NCBI RefSeq assembly: GCF_000682735.1 | Contig: NZ_AWFD01000023.1 | Span: forward strand, 244,430 to 308,429 | Direction of reading: 5' to 3' | DNA: 64,000 nt | Source of the DNA: Hyphomonas sp. CY54-11-8 | Lineage (GTDB): Bacteria > Pseudomonadota > Alphaproteobacteria > Caulobacterales > Hyphomonadaceae | In this document: positions 8,447 to 17,423 of the stretch, piece by piece | How the letters are laid out: every line of letters begins with the position of its first letter | Numbering within the stretch: the first letter of the stretch is position 1 | Translations under genes and position numbers: made by a program | The notes under the pieces: model-generated | Database searches by the model: none | What the model was told of the DNA's origin: nothing | The model's input: only the letters and a program-made list of their open reading frames with translations

Positions 8447-9832
8447 TTAGGCGTTGGTGAAGTCCGGATAGGCTTCGAGACCAACTTCGGAAACGTCCAT
8501 ACCGGCCATTTCCTCTTCCTCGCTGGCGCGGACGCCAATCGTGAGCTTGAGGGCCATCCAGACGATCACGGAAGCGATCGAGACGAACACACCAGTCAGG
8601 ACCACGCCAACCAGCTGGCCGACATAGCTCGGGTCACCGGCTTCGTTCGGCATGATGTTGTTGCCGTAGGAAGCGGCAACGATGATCGTGCCCCAGATAC
8701 CGCAGACAAGGTGGACCGGGATGGCGCCGACGACGTCATCGATCTTGAACTTGTCGAGCACCGGAACGGTCAGGACAGCCAGGACACCGCCCACGCCGCC
8801 GATAAGGACCGAAGCGCCCATGGACGGCGCCAGCGGCTCAGCCGTGATGGACACCAGGCCGCCGAGCGCGCCGTTGAAGACCATCGTGGCGTCGACCTTG
8901 CCCTTGTAGAGGACGGCGGTGGTGATCATGGCGAACAGCGTACCGCCGACAGCCCCCATATTCGTGTTGGCGAAGATCTGGGCGACCGAGTTGATGTCCG
9001 TCACCGTACCGGCAGCAAGCTGCGAAGCACCGTTAAAGCCGAACCAGCCGAACCACAGGATAAAAGTACCAAGACCGGCGAGCGGGATGTTGGAGCCCGG
9101 CATCGGGTTCACTTGCTTGCCGAAATACTTGCCTGTCCGCGGGCCGATGATCAGCGCACCCATAAGAGCCGCCCAGCCACCCGTCGAGTGCACCAGCGTC
9201 GAACCGGCGAAGTCGGAGAAGGCCCATTCGGAGTCGAGGTAACCGCCGCCCCACTCCCAGGACACGACGATCGGATAGATGAAGCCGGTCAGGACAGCTG
9301 TGAAGATCAGGAACGGCCAGAGCTTCACGCGCTCGGCAACCGTACCGGAGACAATCGAAGCAGCCGTTGCAACGAACACCATCTGGAAGAACCAGTCGGA
9401 AGCCGGAGCGTAACCCGCATCGCTCATGGCCTCGAGGTCGCCGCCGTTCCAGATAACCGGTGTCGTGCCGAGCAGGCCGCCGAGGATCGTGGAGCCCGGA
9501 TAGGCCATGTTGTAGCCGACCAGCCAGAACATGAAGCCGGCCACAGCGTACAGCACAACGTTCTTCATCGACTGCATGGCAGCGTTCTTCGAACGCACCA
9601 GACCGACCTCAAGACACATGAAGCCGGCTGCCATCAGCATGACGATGATGCCGCCGATCAGGAACAGGTAGGAGTTGTCGACATAGGAACTCGCGCTGCT
9701 GTTCACAGACTCTTCCAGTGCAGCGAGCCGTGCTTCCAGATCCGCGTCCTGTGCGTATGCGAGCGCCCCCGTCAACGCGAAGGCGGGCAGCAAGGCCACC
9801 CCGCGCGTCATTCTTTTCAGTAACTGGCCCAT
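8447..9832 (-). CDS. amt: Ammonium transporter (Amt/MEP/Rh family)
   Basis: Trimeric inner-membrane ammonium channel, 461 residues. An N-terminal signal-like segment (to about LAYAQD) is followed by a short predicted-periplasmic helix and eleven hydrophobic helices. The pore twin histidines are visible in STLVHSTGGW and IPVHLVCGIW. The C-terminal tail MAGMDVSEVGLEAY is the conserved cytosolic segment that contacts PII proteins in this family. The ATG at 9832 has a GGAGGGG ribosome site; a longer reading to 10006 has no support. No glnK gene is adjacent, which is unusual for bacterial amtB. Confidence 0.93.
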   Translation of the reverse strand: MGQLLKRMTRGVALLPAFALTGALAYAQDADLEARLAALEESVNSSASSYVDNSYLFLIGGIIVMLMAAGFMCLEVGLVRSKNAAMQSMKNVVLYAVAGFMFWLVGYNMAYPGSTILGGLLGTTPVIWNGGDLEAMSDAGYAPASDWFFQMVFVATAASIVSGTVAERVKLWPFLIFTAVLTGFIYPIVVSWEWGGGYLDSEWAFSDFAGSTLVHSTGGWAALMGALIIGPRTGKYFGKQVNPMPGSNIPLAGLGTFILWFGWFGFNGASQLAAGTVTDINSVAQIFANTNMGAVGGTLFAMITTAVLYKGKVDATMVFNGALGGLVSITAEPLAPSMGASVLIGGVGGVLAVLTVPVLDKFKIDDVVGAIPVHLVCGIWGTIIVAASYGNNIMPNEAGDPSYVGQLVGVVLTGVFVSIASVIVWMALKLTIGVRASEEEEMAGMDVSEVGLEAYPDFTNA

Positions 9833-10044
9833 TCGGCCCCTCCATGTCGCAGGTTTCGGAGCTCGGGACCCCCCGCGCTCTCCCATCTCCGATATGATTT
9901 CGGGTGCCCAAGAAAGTCGCTTGGCGCCTCTGCTCTGAGGCCCATTCTCAAGACGAGTGGTCAAAACATGTGCAGCGTTGCGGCGAAACGCCCAATTCCT
10001 TACCACCGCTAGACGGAGGATTAAGACAGGCGTAGCTAGTCACC

Positions 10045-11295
10045 ATGTCGAAACCATCCCTCGCCTCCAACGAACCTGTAGACCTCGTTATTGTCGGGGC
10101 CGGTCCTGTTGGCACCTCTCTGGCGGTTCTGGCCGTCCAGCGCGGCTTCTCAACAATCCTGATTGATGCGCGCGATCCTTCTGCAGCGCCTGCAACGGAT
10201 ACACGTACATTTGCTATAGTTCGCGGCAGCTGGCGGATGCTGGGGGCCACCGGGGTTCACCCCCTGCTCGAAGGGACAACAGAGGCTCTGAATGGGCTGG
10301 AAGCCACCGATGGAGGCAGTCATGTCTTCGGCGCCCCCGGTGTGATCTTCGGAAATGAGGATCTTCCGGACGATGATGACGGCCAACCTCTAGGACAAAT
10401 GGTCCCGTCAGCAGACCTTCAGAAGGCCCTGGACGAGGTTGCTGGTCAGATTGCAGGCACTGATCAGGGCCTCGTTATCCTTAATGGCGCCCGCTTCAAG
10501 GGACTGGAGGACGGGCCCGGTCCGGCGACCGTTGTGCTGGAAGACGGCACCCGGATCCGCACCCGGCTGGTCGCCGCCTGCGACGGGGTGAATTCCTCGG
10601 TTCGCGATGCCCTCGGCATCGGGACGGAGGATCATGATTATGGAAAATCCGTCTTCGCCGCGAATGTGAAACTGGACCGTCCGCATAAAGGCATCGCCCG
10701 CCAGCTGTTCATGCCGGAAGGCCCGTTTGCGACCCTGCCGATGCCGGACAACCGGGCCAATCTGGCCTGGTACATGAAGCGCGGCGCCGCCGAGGCGCTG
10801 GCAAAGATGCCGGTTGAGGACATTGAGGCGGAGCTGAATGCGCGGTTCGAGGATTTCGCCGGACATATGACGATCGACGGGCCTGTCATCTCCTATCCGC
10901 TGAAAATGCGCCTTGCCCGGGCAATGACCGGGCCGCGTGTGGCCCTGCTGGGCGATGCGGCGCACCGGATCAACCCGCTGGCCGGACAAGGCCTGAACCT
11001 CGGCTTCAAGGACGTCGCTGCCCTGATCGACATCATGGTCGAGTCGCGTGAAGTGGGCCTCGACCATGGTGCCGCGCCTGCCTTGGAGCGCTACCAGCAA
11101 TGGCGCCGCTTCGACATGACGAGCGTGGCCCTGTTCATGGATGTGATCGACCGGGCCTTTTCAAACGACAATGCTGTGCTGAAACCCCTGCGGGGTCTTG
11201 CCCTGACGGCGGCCAACAAGATCGGTCCGCTACGCCGGGCGATGGCGCGTCAGGCCAGCGCCGACCAGCCGCACCTGCCGAGCCTTATGCAGTAA
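10045..11295 (+). CDS. UbiH/COQ6-type FAD-dependent monooxygenase
   Basis: Flavoprotein hydroxylase of the ubiquinone-biosynthesis family (UbiH/UbiF/UbiL/COQ6), expected to hydroxylate a prenylated ring intermediate at the inner membrane. The 416-residue sequence shows an N-terminal Rossmann motif VIVGAGPVGTSLAVLA, the middle DG motif ACDGVNSSVRDALG (about residue 175), and the FAD-ribityl motif VALLGDAAHRINPLAGQGLNLG (about 300-320). Which ring position it modifies cannot be told. It diverges from amt. Its last 11 bases overlap the convergent DUF971 gene. Confidence 0.88.
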   Translation: MSKPSLASNEPVDLVIVGAGPVGTSLAVLAVQRGFSTILIDARDPSAAPATDTRTFAIVRGSWRMLGATGVHPLLEGTTEALNGLEATDGGSHVFGAPGVIFGNEDLPDDDDGQPLGQMVPSADLQKALDEVAGQIAGTDQGLVILNGARFKGLEDGPGPATVVLEDGTRIRTRLVAACDGVNSSVRDALGIGTEDHDYGKSVFAANVKLDRPHKGIARQLFMPEGPFATLPMPDNRANLAWYMKRGAAEALAKMPVEDIEAELNARFEDFAGHMTIDGPVISYPLKMRLARAMTGPRVALLGDAAHRINPLAGQGLNLGFKDVAALIDIMVESREVGLDHGAAPALERYQQWRRFDMTSVALFMDVIDRAFSNDNAVLKPLRGLALTAANKIGPLRRAMARQASADQPHLPSLMQ

Positions 11296-11605
11296 CGGCC
11301 TCGTCGCCGACGGTGAGTTTTCGGATCAGATCCCAGTTATAGAGCCCGCTATCGTGCCCGTCCGAGAAGACAATGCGGAGCGCATAACGGCCGACCGGGT
11401 CGGCGCGAAGCACACTGATATCGTCCGGCACCGGCGCCTGCGGCGGAGGCAGCCCGCTACCATGGCCGCGTACAGCCGCTGACGGAGACTGTTCTCTAAG
11501 CCGCTTGTAGCTAACCGAACCGGACTTGCCGTCATCGAATTCGGCATAGAGCGCGCCATCCGATTTGCGGAAGACGAGCTTCAGGGGCCAGGCCATGGCG
11601 CTCAT
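11285..11605 (-). CDS. DUF971 family protein
   Basis: A 106-residue protein whose C-terminal half matches the DUF971 fold found at the N-terminus of gamma-butyrobetaine hydroxylases and in iron-sulfur-linked proteins. The diagnostic run is [19 protein letters not shown] followed by WDLIR. No catalytic residues are evident, and the function of stand-alone DUF971 proteins is not settled. The start ATG overlaps the stop of the upstream Trm112-like gene in an ATGA, implying translational coupling. It is the last gene of a three-gene minus-strand cluster. Confidence 0.8.
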   Translation of the reverse strand: MSAMAWPLKLVFRKSDGALYAEFDDGKSGSVSYKRLREQSPSAAVRGHGSGLPPPQAPVPDDISVLRADPVGRYALRIVFSDGHDSGLYNWDLIRKLTVGDEAVTA

Positions 11606-11826
11606 GCCCCGCCCTCTTCCAAGTCCAGGTCGCGCGCCTCTTCCGGCAGCATGATCGGGATACCGCCCCGGATCGGATAAGCCAGCCGTGCCTTGGGCGA
11701 GACCAGTTCATCCGTTTCCGCATTGTAGTGAAGCGGCTGGCGCGTCTGCGGGCAGATGAGGATTTCAAGAAGGCGCGGATCAACGCCCGAATGGGGCCGG
11801 CGCGTGCTGGAAGTGTCGTCAGTCAT
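11602..11826 (-). CDS. Trm112/UPF0434 family small protein
   Basis: A 74-residue member of the Trm112/YcaR family, small proteins that activate methyltransferases in other organisms. It shows [16 protein letters not shown] and [14 protein letters not shown], the usual beta-hairpin and C-terminal signature. The zinc-type cysteines are reduced to one (ICP), as in many bacterial members. The ATG at 11826 has an AGGA ribosome site; a start at 11853 would overlap the upstream gene by 20 bases. It is coupled to DUF971 by a 4-base overlap and lies in the same operon as the LON-domain gene. Confidence 0.82.
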   Translation of the reverse strand: MTDDTSSTRRPHSGVDPRLLEILICPQTRQPLHYNAETDELVSPKARLAYPIRGGIPIMLPEEARDLDLEEGGA

Positions 11827-11833
11827 GGGCGTC

Positions 11834-12484
11834 CTATTGCAGGGTTCCGTCATCTGGACCAGCGGAATCCATTGTCAGGATTGTGATCAGCATGTCGGCC
11901 CGGTCTCTCAGCGTGGGCGCTTCCAGCAGGGCCTGCTTCTCCATCACCGAGAACGGGCTGCCCGCGGCCAGTGCCTGAACCAGCGCATCGACGGGAGCCA
12001 CTTCAACCGCATCCCAATCCGCCTTCATGTCGTGACTGCTGACATATTTGCGCAGTGCGGCGACCAGATCCTCGCGCGATGGCAGACCGACCACAGAATC
12101 TGGTTTCAGATCGTTCGCATAAGGCGCCCAGTTCGGACGCACCTGACGGTAGGGCGTCATCACATCCAGCTCCTCCAGCACGCGAAAGCGGGCAATGCCG
12201 GCCAGGGTGATCAGGTAACGGCCATCATCCGTTTCGGAATAAGACGTGATGCGCCCGGCACAACCAACGCCAATCAGGTCCGGCTTCTGGCGGTCACCGC
12301 CAACGCTCTGGATCATGCCGATCAGCCGGTTTCCGGCCATCGCATCGTCGACCATGTTCAGGTAACGCGGCTCGAAGATGTTGAGCGGCAGATGCCAGTG
12401 GGGAAACAGCACGACACCCGGCAGCGGGAACACGGTCAATGTGTCCGGCAACTGATCCACCGAGTGATAGGTTACGCTGCTCAT
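11834..12484 (-). CDS. LON peptidase N-terminal (substrate-binding) domain protein
   Basis: Cytosolic 216-residue protein consisting only of the PUA-like LON substrate-binding domain, without ATPase or protease parts. Characteristic segments are [24 protein letters not shown] near the N-terminus and [29 protein letters not shown] in the middle. A GGAGG ribosome site precedes the ATG. Such proteins are common in alphaproteobacteria next to CnoX-type thioredoxins, as here; a role in protein quality control is inferred only from this context. Confidence 0.88.
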   Translation of the reverse strand: MSSVTYHSVDQLPDTLTVFPLPGVVLFPHWHLPLNIFEPRYLNMVDDAMAGNRLIGMIQSVGGDRQKPDLIGVGCAGRITSYSETDDGRYLITLAGIARFRVLEELDVMTPYRQVRPNWAPYANDLKPDSVVGLPSREDLVAALRKYVSSHDMKADWDAVEVAPVDALVQALAAGSPFSVMEKQALLEAPTLRDRADMLITILTMDSAGPDDGTLQ

Positions 12485-12543
12485 TTTGCCTCCGGGGCGC
12501 CGTTGCCCCCTCGCATCACGGCATTATGCGGGAGGTGGCTGCC

Positions 12544-13431
12544 TCAGGCAAACATAAGGGATGCGAGACGGCGGCGTCCGTCGACTGTTGCCGGATCGGT
12601 CGGGCCCGCCGCTTCGAAAATCTGGAGCAGCTTTTCCTTCGCCTTGCCTTCTTCCCAATCCATCTTGGATCCGAGGATGATCAGCAGGTGATCGACCGCA
12701 TCACCATAGCGCTGGGCCGCTGCGTATTTCTCAGCCAGTTCAAACCGCTTGGCGTGATCTTCCGGCGCCGCCATGACGGCGTTCAGCAAGTCGTCGAATT
12801 CGTCGGCAGCCGGAGCGTCTTCCATCATGTCGATCGCCATGCGCACGCCTTTGACAGCGGTGTCGTGCTTCTGGTCTTCCGGCACCATGTCCAGCGTTTC
12901 GGCGGCGCGTTCCTTGTCACCATTGGCGAGGTAGCAGCGCGCAAGGCCCGCAATCGCGGCGACATTCTGCGGGTCATGCTGAATGATCGCGGCGTAGATC
13001 TGTGCGGCCGTCGCGATATCACCGGCCTGGCTGGCAGCTTCTGCCTGCGCGAGCGCATCTGCGATTTCCTTGGCGGAATCGGTCCCGGAGACGAGCTTTT
13101 CGATGAAGCTGCGCACCTGGCCTTCCGGCAGCGCGCCCATGAACGCATCGACCGGGCGGCCCTTGTCGAACGCATAGACCGCCGGGATAGAGCGCACGCC
13201 GAGCTGGCCGGCATAGGCCGGGTTCTCGTCGATATTGATCTTCACCAGTTTCACCGCGCCATTATGGCTCTCGACCACTTTCTCGATCACCGGGCCGAGC
13301 TGGCGGCAGGGGCCGCACCAAGGGGCCCAGAAATCGACGATCACGGGCTGGGTGTTTGACGCCTCGACCACATCGGTCATGAACTCCTGGTCGGTGGTGT
13401 CTTTGGTGTGCAGGGCTGCGGCATCGGCCAT
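12544..13431 (-). CDS. cnoX: Thioredoxin-TPR co-chaperone (CnoX/YbbN type)
   Basis: Fusion of an N-terminal thioredoxin domain (about 15-115) with C-terminal tetratricopeptide helices (about 125-295), the CnoX/YbbN architecture. CnoX holds unfolded or oxidised clients and hands them to GroEL or DnaK. The active site WCGPC (residues 38-42) is intact, unlike the E. coli protein, so this one should also be redox-active, as known for the Caulobacter homologue. It lies upstream of the LON-domain gene on the same strand with a 59-bp gap. Confidence 0.87.
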   Translation of the reverse strand: MADAAALHTKDTTDQEFMTDVVEASNTQPVIVDFWAPWCGPCRQLGPVIEKVVESHNGAVKLVKINIDENPAYAGQLGVRSIPAVYAFDKGRPVDAFMGALPEGQVRSFIEKLVSGTDSAKEIADALAQAEAASQAGDIATAAQIYAAIIQHDPQNVAAIAGLARCYLANGDKERAAETLDMVPEDQKHDTAVKGVRMAIDMMEDAPAADEFDDLLNAVMAAPEDHAKRFELAEKYAAAQRYGDAVDHLLIILGSKMDWEEGKAKEKLLQIFEAAGPTDPATVDGRRRLASLMFA

Positions 13432-13662
13432 GGCTAGTATTCCTTCAAAGTCTGGCCGGAAGATGGGCGTTCAGGCCAGACTTCGCAAGCAGAACAACAG
13501 ACACGCCTGCGTGTTCATCTGCGGTCAGGTCTTGCACCGTGCCTGCCCTGAAGCTGAATGGCGGCCAACGAAAAGCGGCCAAAATACCTTTATCCCGCCC
13601 TGTTTAGGCAGGGTTCAGGCGATTAAGTGTAAGCGCAAGGTCACGAAAAGGAGACCCGTTCG

Positions 13663-14322
13663 ATGAAGACCAAGCTCGCTGCCCTGGTTGCTGCTGCCGC
13701 CCTCGCCGGCACACCCCTCGCGCTGGCGCGTCAGGCGACCCCCGAAGCGGCACCGACAAAGATCACCACGGCGCCGGCCGGTATGACCGCTGCCCAGCGC
13801 ACCGCGCTGCTGAAAGACATCGCCGCCTCCATGGAGAAGGTGAAGACCGCCTCAGGCCGGTTCGACCAGCTCTCGCCGGACTTTACGACCAGCACGGGCA
13901 GCTTCGCCATTTCCCGCCCCGGTAAGGTGCGGTTCGACTATGACGCCCCTTCCCCGCTTCTGATCGTCGCCAATGGCACGACGGTCGCGATGCAGGACTC
14001 CGAACTGGAGACGACCGACCGCGTGCCGCTCGGCTCCACCCCGCTTGCCCTGCTGCTCGACGACAATCTCGATTTCGAGACCGAGGCCGAGATTGTGGAC
14101 GTCAGTGAAAGCGGCGATGAGGCGGCGGTGACCCTTCGCGATCCGGATGGCGAAATGGACGGCACGCTGACCCTGTTGTTCAGCGGTCCGGATCATGACC
14201 TGACCGGCTGGCGCACGATCGACAGTGCAGGGAACCTGACTCAGGTCGAATTGCACAATGTGGTGACCGGAAAGAAACTCAATCCGCGCCTCTTCATCGT
14301 CAGGGATTTCGACGACGAGTAG
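13663..14322 (+). CDS. lolA: Outer-membrane lipoprotein carrier LolA
   Basis: Periplasmic chaperone that carries lipoproteins from LolCDE to the outer membrane. The 219-residue precursor has a signal peptide (cleavage likely after LALA). The LolA signature follows: KTASGRFDQLSPDFTTSTG, FAISRPGKVRFDYDAPSPLLIVANG and DLTGWRTIDSAGNLTQVEL. An AAAGGAGA ribosome site supports the ATG. lolA lies next to xthA as in many alphaproteobacteria, but the usual preceding ftsK is about 6 kb away. Confidence 0.92.
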   Translation: MKTKLAALVAAAALAGTPLALARQATPEAAPTKITTAPAGMTAAQRTALLKDIAASMEKVKTASGRFDQLSPDFTTSTGSFAISRPGKVRFDYDAPSPLLIVANGTTVAMQDSELETTDRVPLGSTPLALLLDDNLDFETEAEIVDVSESGDEAAVTLRDPDGEMDGTLTLLFSGPDHDLTGWRTIDSAGNLTQVELHNVVTGKKLNPRLFIVRDFDDE

Positions 14323-14630
14323 TGCAACAACTGCAACAGATTCCGAAACCACTCGCCCCGGGAGCCCACGCTTTCCGGGCGAGTGTTACCAAGAGTCACT
14401 CAAGCACTTAACACATATTTTACTTGAAATTTTCGCCCGTAGTGACATCTTTGCAACTGTCGACACACGGCAAACCCCGCGCAGCACCCGACCCCCCCGC
14501 TGTGAACCACCGTGTTGTCGCAGCCGGAGCCTTCCCCTCCCGGCGAGACGTTGGAAACCGCGTCAGGCGCGCCCGGACTCCCCGCGTTCGGGCGCGTTGA
14601 CGTTTCAGGGAACAATGCTACGCAGCCCGA
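14323..14630. other. 308-bp intergenic region between lolA and xthA
   Basis: No ORF with coding character. It starts with a possible weak terminator hairpin (14350-14385), then an A/T-richer patch (14400-14460), then a GC-rich leader before xthA. I see no clear sigma-70 promoter pair, RNA gene or repeat. Confidence 0.5.
14350..14385 (+). terminator. Possible weak terminator after lolA
   Basis: Inverted repeat CACTCGCCC (14350-14358) and GGGCGAGTG (14377-14385) around an 18-base loop that can pair further. No T tract follows, so it may only mark a transcript end or a processing hairpin. Confidence 0.35.
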
Positions 14631-15437
14631 ATGCCTAAACCTCTCAAGATCGTCAGCTGGAACATCAACTCGGTTCGCCTGCGCGCTCCGAACATCGAAG
14701 CCTTCGTTGCGCAGGAAAATCCGGATGTGATCTGCCTTCAGGAGACCAAGTGCCAGGACGGGGAATTCCCGGTAAAGGCTTTCAACGAGATGGGGCTGAA
14801 GCATCTTGTCCTGAACGGCCAGAAAGGCGGGCACCATGGTGTCGCCATAGCCTCGCGCCTGCCGCTGGAGCGGATCGAGGCGCCGGACCTGTGCCGGGAA
14901 GGCCATTCGCGCGTGATTGCCGCGAAAGTCGCGGGCATCGAGATCCACAATATCTACCTGCCCGCAGGCGGGGATGATCCGGACCCGGCGAAGAACGACA
15001 AGTTCGCCCACAAGCTCGACTTCCTCGAAAAACTCGGGCCCGCCTACAAGAAGCAAACCAAGACGCCGCGCGTACTGGTGGGCGACCTCAATGTCGCTCC
15101 GCATGAGAACGATGTCTGGTCGCACAAGCAGTTACTGAAAATCGTCTCCCACACACCTGGAGAAACCGAGCGGCTGGAAGATTCCCGCAACATGGCGAAG
15201 TTTGCAGACATTGCTCGCCTCGCCGTGCCGGACGATCAGAAGCTCTACACATGGTGGAGCTATCGCGCGAAAGACTGGGCGGCCTCGAACCGCGGACGCC
15301 GTCTGGATCACATCTGGGTCAATTCCGCGGGCCTGCCCGAAACGCTGGTCGACAGCTACAAGATCCATCTCGGCTGGCGCGGCGGTTGGAAACCGTCAGA
15401 CCACGCACCGGTCAGTGTGCAGATCAAGGCAGGTTAA
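14631..15437 (+). CDS. xthA: Exodeoxyribonuclease III / AP endonuclease XthA
   Basis: Base-excision-repair nuclease that cuts 5' to abasic sites and has 3' exonuclease activity. The 268-residue EEP-fold protein shows all family motifs in order: SWNINSVR, LQETKCQD (metal Glu), NIYLPAGGDDP, VGDLNVAPHENDVW (catalytic Asp/Asn), RRLDHIWVN and the C-terminal SDHAPV (catalytic His). The ATG at 14631 has no strong ribosome site but gives the family start. It ends 19 bp from the convergent response-regulator gene. Confidence 0.95.
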   Translation: MPKPLKIVSWNINSVRLRAPNIEAFVAQENPDVICLQETKCQDGEFPVKAFNEMGLKHLVLNGQKGGHHGVAIASRLPLERIEAPDLCREGHSRVIAAKVAGIEIHNIYLPAGGDDPDPAKNDKFAHKLDFLEKLGPAYKKQTKTPRVLVGDLNVAPHENDVWSHKQLLKIVSHTPGETERLEDSRNMAKFADIARLAVPDDQKLYTWWSYRAKDWAASNRGRRLDHIWVNSAGLPETLVDSYKIHLGWRGGWKPSDHAPVSVQIKAG

Positions 15438-15456
15438 AGTTTAGCTGGCCGGACAA

Positions 15457-16143
15457 TCACGGCTGCAGACGATAGCCGCCCGCATCGGTCAGCAGCAAGC
15501 GGGCATGCGCCGGATCCGGCTCGACCTTCTGGCGCAGGCGATAGATGTGCGTTTCCAGCGTGTGCGTGGTGACGGCGGCATTGTAGCCCCAGACTTCCGC
15601 CAGCAGCTCATCCCGCGCCACCGGCTTGCCGCCGGCCCGGTAGAGATATTTCAGGATGTTCGTCTCTTTTTCCGTCAGGCGGATCTTCTTGTCCTCATCG
15701 GTCACCAGCAGCTTCATCGCCGGGCGGAACTCATACGGGCCAACCTTGAATGTGGCGTCCTCGGACTGTTCGAAACTGCGCAGGTGCGCACGGACGCGGG
15801 CAAGCAGGACGGAGAATTTGAACGGCTTGGTCACGTAATCGTTCGCACCGGACTCAAGGCCGAGGATCGTGTCGGCATCGCCATCCTGACCCGTCAGCAT
15901 GATCACCGGGGCGCGCACGCCTTTCTGCCGCATGATCTTGCAAGCCTCGCGGCCATCCATGTCCGGCATGTCGACATCAAGCAGGACCAGGTCGATGCGC
16001 TGGCTGGTCGCGGCTTCGATCCCCTCGTTCGCATTGGCAGCCTGAAGGGTTTCGAAGCTGTCGTGCAGCTCGAACTGTTCGGCCAGCGCTTCGCGCAGGT
16101 CTTCATCATCGTCCACCAGAAGGACCGTTTTCTTGGCAGCCAT
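15457..16143 (-). CDS. cenR: OmpR-family response regulator, probably CenR
   Basis: Two-component transcription factor of 228 residues. The receiver domain has acidic pocket D11-D13, phosphoacceptor D56 (VLLDVDMP), T84 and K106. A winged-helix OmpR domain follows (about 130-228, RLTEKETNILKYLYRAGGKPVARDELLAEVWGY). The order with the L,D-transpeptidase, yggS, ntrZ, leuS and parB genes matches where CenR, an essential envelope regulator, lies in Caulobacter as I recall it; no sensor kinase is adjacent. The ATG at 16143 has an AGGAGA ribosome site, better than 16182. A 24-bp dyad lies 37 bp upstream. Confidence 0.8.
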   Translation of the reverse strand: MAAKKTVLLVDDDEDLREALAEQFELHDSFETLQAANANEGIEAATSQRIDLVLLDVDMPDMDGREACKIMRQKGVRAPVIMLTGQDGDADTILGLESGANDYVTKPFKFSVLLARVRAHLRSFEQSEDATFKVGPYEFRPAMKLLVTDEDKKIRLTEKETNILKYLYRAGGKPVARDELLAEVWGYNAAVTTHTLETHIYRLRQKVEPDPAHARLLLTDAGGYRLQP

Positions 16144-16179
16144 GCGACTCTCCTGTTCCGAGTGAGTGCTGCTTCTATC

Positions 16180-16203
16180 CATATCGCATCACGATGCCAT
16201 ATG
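16180..16203. promoter_or_regulatory. 24-bp dyad in the cenR / L,D-transpeptidase divergent promoter
   Basis: Half-sites CATATCGCATC (16180-16190) and GATGCCATATG (16193-16203) flank a 2-bp centre and pair at 10 of 11 positions. The dyad sits between the divergent starts at 16143 and 16243. Autoregulation by the adjacent response regulator is a reasonable guess, but OmpR-type proteins often prefer direct repeats. Confidence 0.5.
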
Positions 16204-16242
16204 AATGTAACGCACGAACGATCACAAGAGCGGGAGGATTCC

Positions 16243-16752
16243 GTGAGCGCGGATTTCATAGCCTATGCAGACGGACGCTTCCTTCTGGCCGGACGGGAAA
16301 CCCGGTGCTCGGTCGGTCGCAGCGGCGTCATCGCCAGTGAAGACAAGCGGGAAGGCGACGGCTTTTCACCTGCGGGCACCTGGCCGATGCGGCGCGTCTT
16401 CTACAGACCGGACCGGCTGGACGCCCCGAAAACCCTGTTGCCGCTCGTGCCACTCACCCCGGAAGACGGCTGGTGCGACGCGCCGGATGACCCACTCTAC
16501 AATCGCTGGGTCAAACTGCCCTACGCCGCCAGCCACGAGAATCTCTGGCTGGAAGACCATATCTACGATGTGATTGTTGAACTCGGACACAATGACGATC
16601 CGCCCGTTCCGCCGCTGGGCAGCGCCATCTTCCTGCATCTTGCCCGGCCGGACTGGGGCCCGACAGCGGGCTGTGTGGCCGTGACGCTGGAAGACATGCT
16701 GGAAATACTGCGCCTGTCTGCGCGCGGGTCTGAGATCGAGATCCGGCTCTAG
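16243..16752 (+). CDS. L,D-transpeptidase family (YkuD domain) protein
   Basis: Predicted peptidoglycan-modifying enzyme with a YkuD-type catalytic core. The 169-residue product carries H132 in IFLHLARPDWGPTAGC and the nucleophile C144, the expected His-x11-Cys spacing. The GTG at 16243 has a near-ideal GGGAGGA ribosome site; the ATG at 16201 lies in the dyad and is less likely. No signal peptide is visible with this start, odd for an enzyme acting in the periplasm. It is divergent from the cenR-like envelope regulator, which suggests regulation by it. Confidence 0.82.
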   Translation: MSADFIAYADGRFLLAGRETRCSVGRSGVIASEDKREGDGFSPAGTWPMRRVFYRPDRLDAPKTLLPLVPLTPEDGWCDAPDDPLYNRWVKLPYAASHENLWLEDHIYDVIVELGHNDDPPVPPLGSAIFLHLARPDWGPTAGCVAVTLEDMLEILRLSARGSEIEIRL

Positions 16753-16753
16753 A

Positions 16754-17419
16754 TCAGGCGTAATCCCGCGGACCGAACAGGGCGGACCCGACCCGCACAT
16801 GGGTGGAACCGAAACGCGCGGCCGTCACATAATCGGAACTCATACCCATGGAGAGGGTCGGCAAACCCGCTTCCTTCGCCAGCTTGGCGAGCAGGGCGAA
16901 GTGCGGCCCGGCCGGCTCATCCACTGGCGGGATGCACATGAGACCCTGCACATCGAGACCCTTCTCACGCGCATACTGTAGCAGCTGCTTCAGATCCGAC
17001 GGCGCGACCCCGGCCTTTTGCGGCTCTTCGCCGGTGTTCACCTGGATCAGGACGGGCAGGGCGCGGCCCACTTTCGTCATTGCCTTCGCCAGGGCATCGG
17101 CGAGTTTCGGCCGGTCGAGCGTCTCGATCACGTCAAACAGGCGCACCGCGATCTCGGCCTTGTTCGTCTGCAGCGGGCCAATCAGGTGAAGTTCCAGGTC
17201 CGGGTAGGCGGACCGGCGGCCGCTCCAGCGGGCTTCGGCTTCCTGAACGCGGTTCTCACCGAACACGCGCTGGCCGGTCGCGAGGATTTCCTCGATCGCC
17301 GCGTCGGGCTGCGTCTTGGTGACCGCCACCAGCTGGGGCGGCGGGGTGGCAGCGTCGGAAAGTTCGGCCAGCACCGCCTCGCGGCGCTTGGCAATGGAGA
17401 GCGTGTCGGTATCAGTCAT
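16754..17419 (-). CDS. yggS: YggS family PLP homeostasis protein
   Basis: Single-domain fold-type III PLP-binding protein (PLPBP family), involved in pyridoxal phosphate and amino-acid balance with no known catalysis. The 221-residue sequence has the PLP lysine in LVAVTKTQPD, followed by FGENRVQEA, HLIGPLQTNK, VNTGEEPQKAG, LMCIPP, SMGMSSDY and RVGSALFG, all family signatures. The ATG at 17419 lies only 4 bp from the ATG of the divergent ThiE-like gene. No Shine-Dalgarno is evident, so leaderless or weakly initiated translation is possible. Confidence 0.92.
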   Translation of the reverse strand: MTDTDTLSIAKRREAVLAELSDAATPPPQLVAVTKTQPDAAIEEILATGQRVFGENRVQEAEARWSGRRSAYPDLELHLIGPLQTNKAEIAVRLFDVIETLDRPKLADALAKAMTKVGRALPVLIQVNTGEEPQKAGVAPSDLKQLLQYAREKGLDVQGLMCIPPVDEPAGPHFALLAKLAKEAGLPTLSMGMSSDYVTAARFGSTHVRVGSALFGPRDYA

Positions 17420-17423
17420 CACG

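Noticed and set aside
8711..9823. Long antisense ORF (370 codons) opposite the ammonium transporter
   Set aside because: Shadow of amt; low-complexity, His/Arg-rich, no recognisable family.
9833..10044. Sigma-54 promoter for the ammonium transporter
   Set aside because: I looked for GG-N10-GC with the usual flanks on the minus strand and found no convincing match.
15505..16242. Long N-terminal extension of the L,D-transpeptidase ORF
   Set aside because: It runs antisense through the cenR-like gene; GTG 16243 with a strong ribosome site is better.
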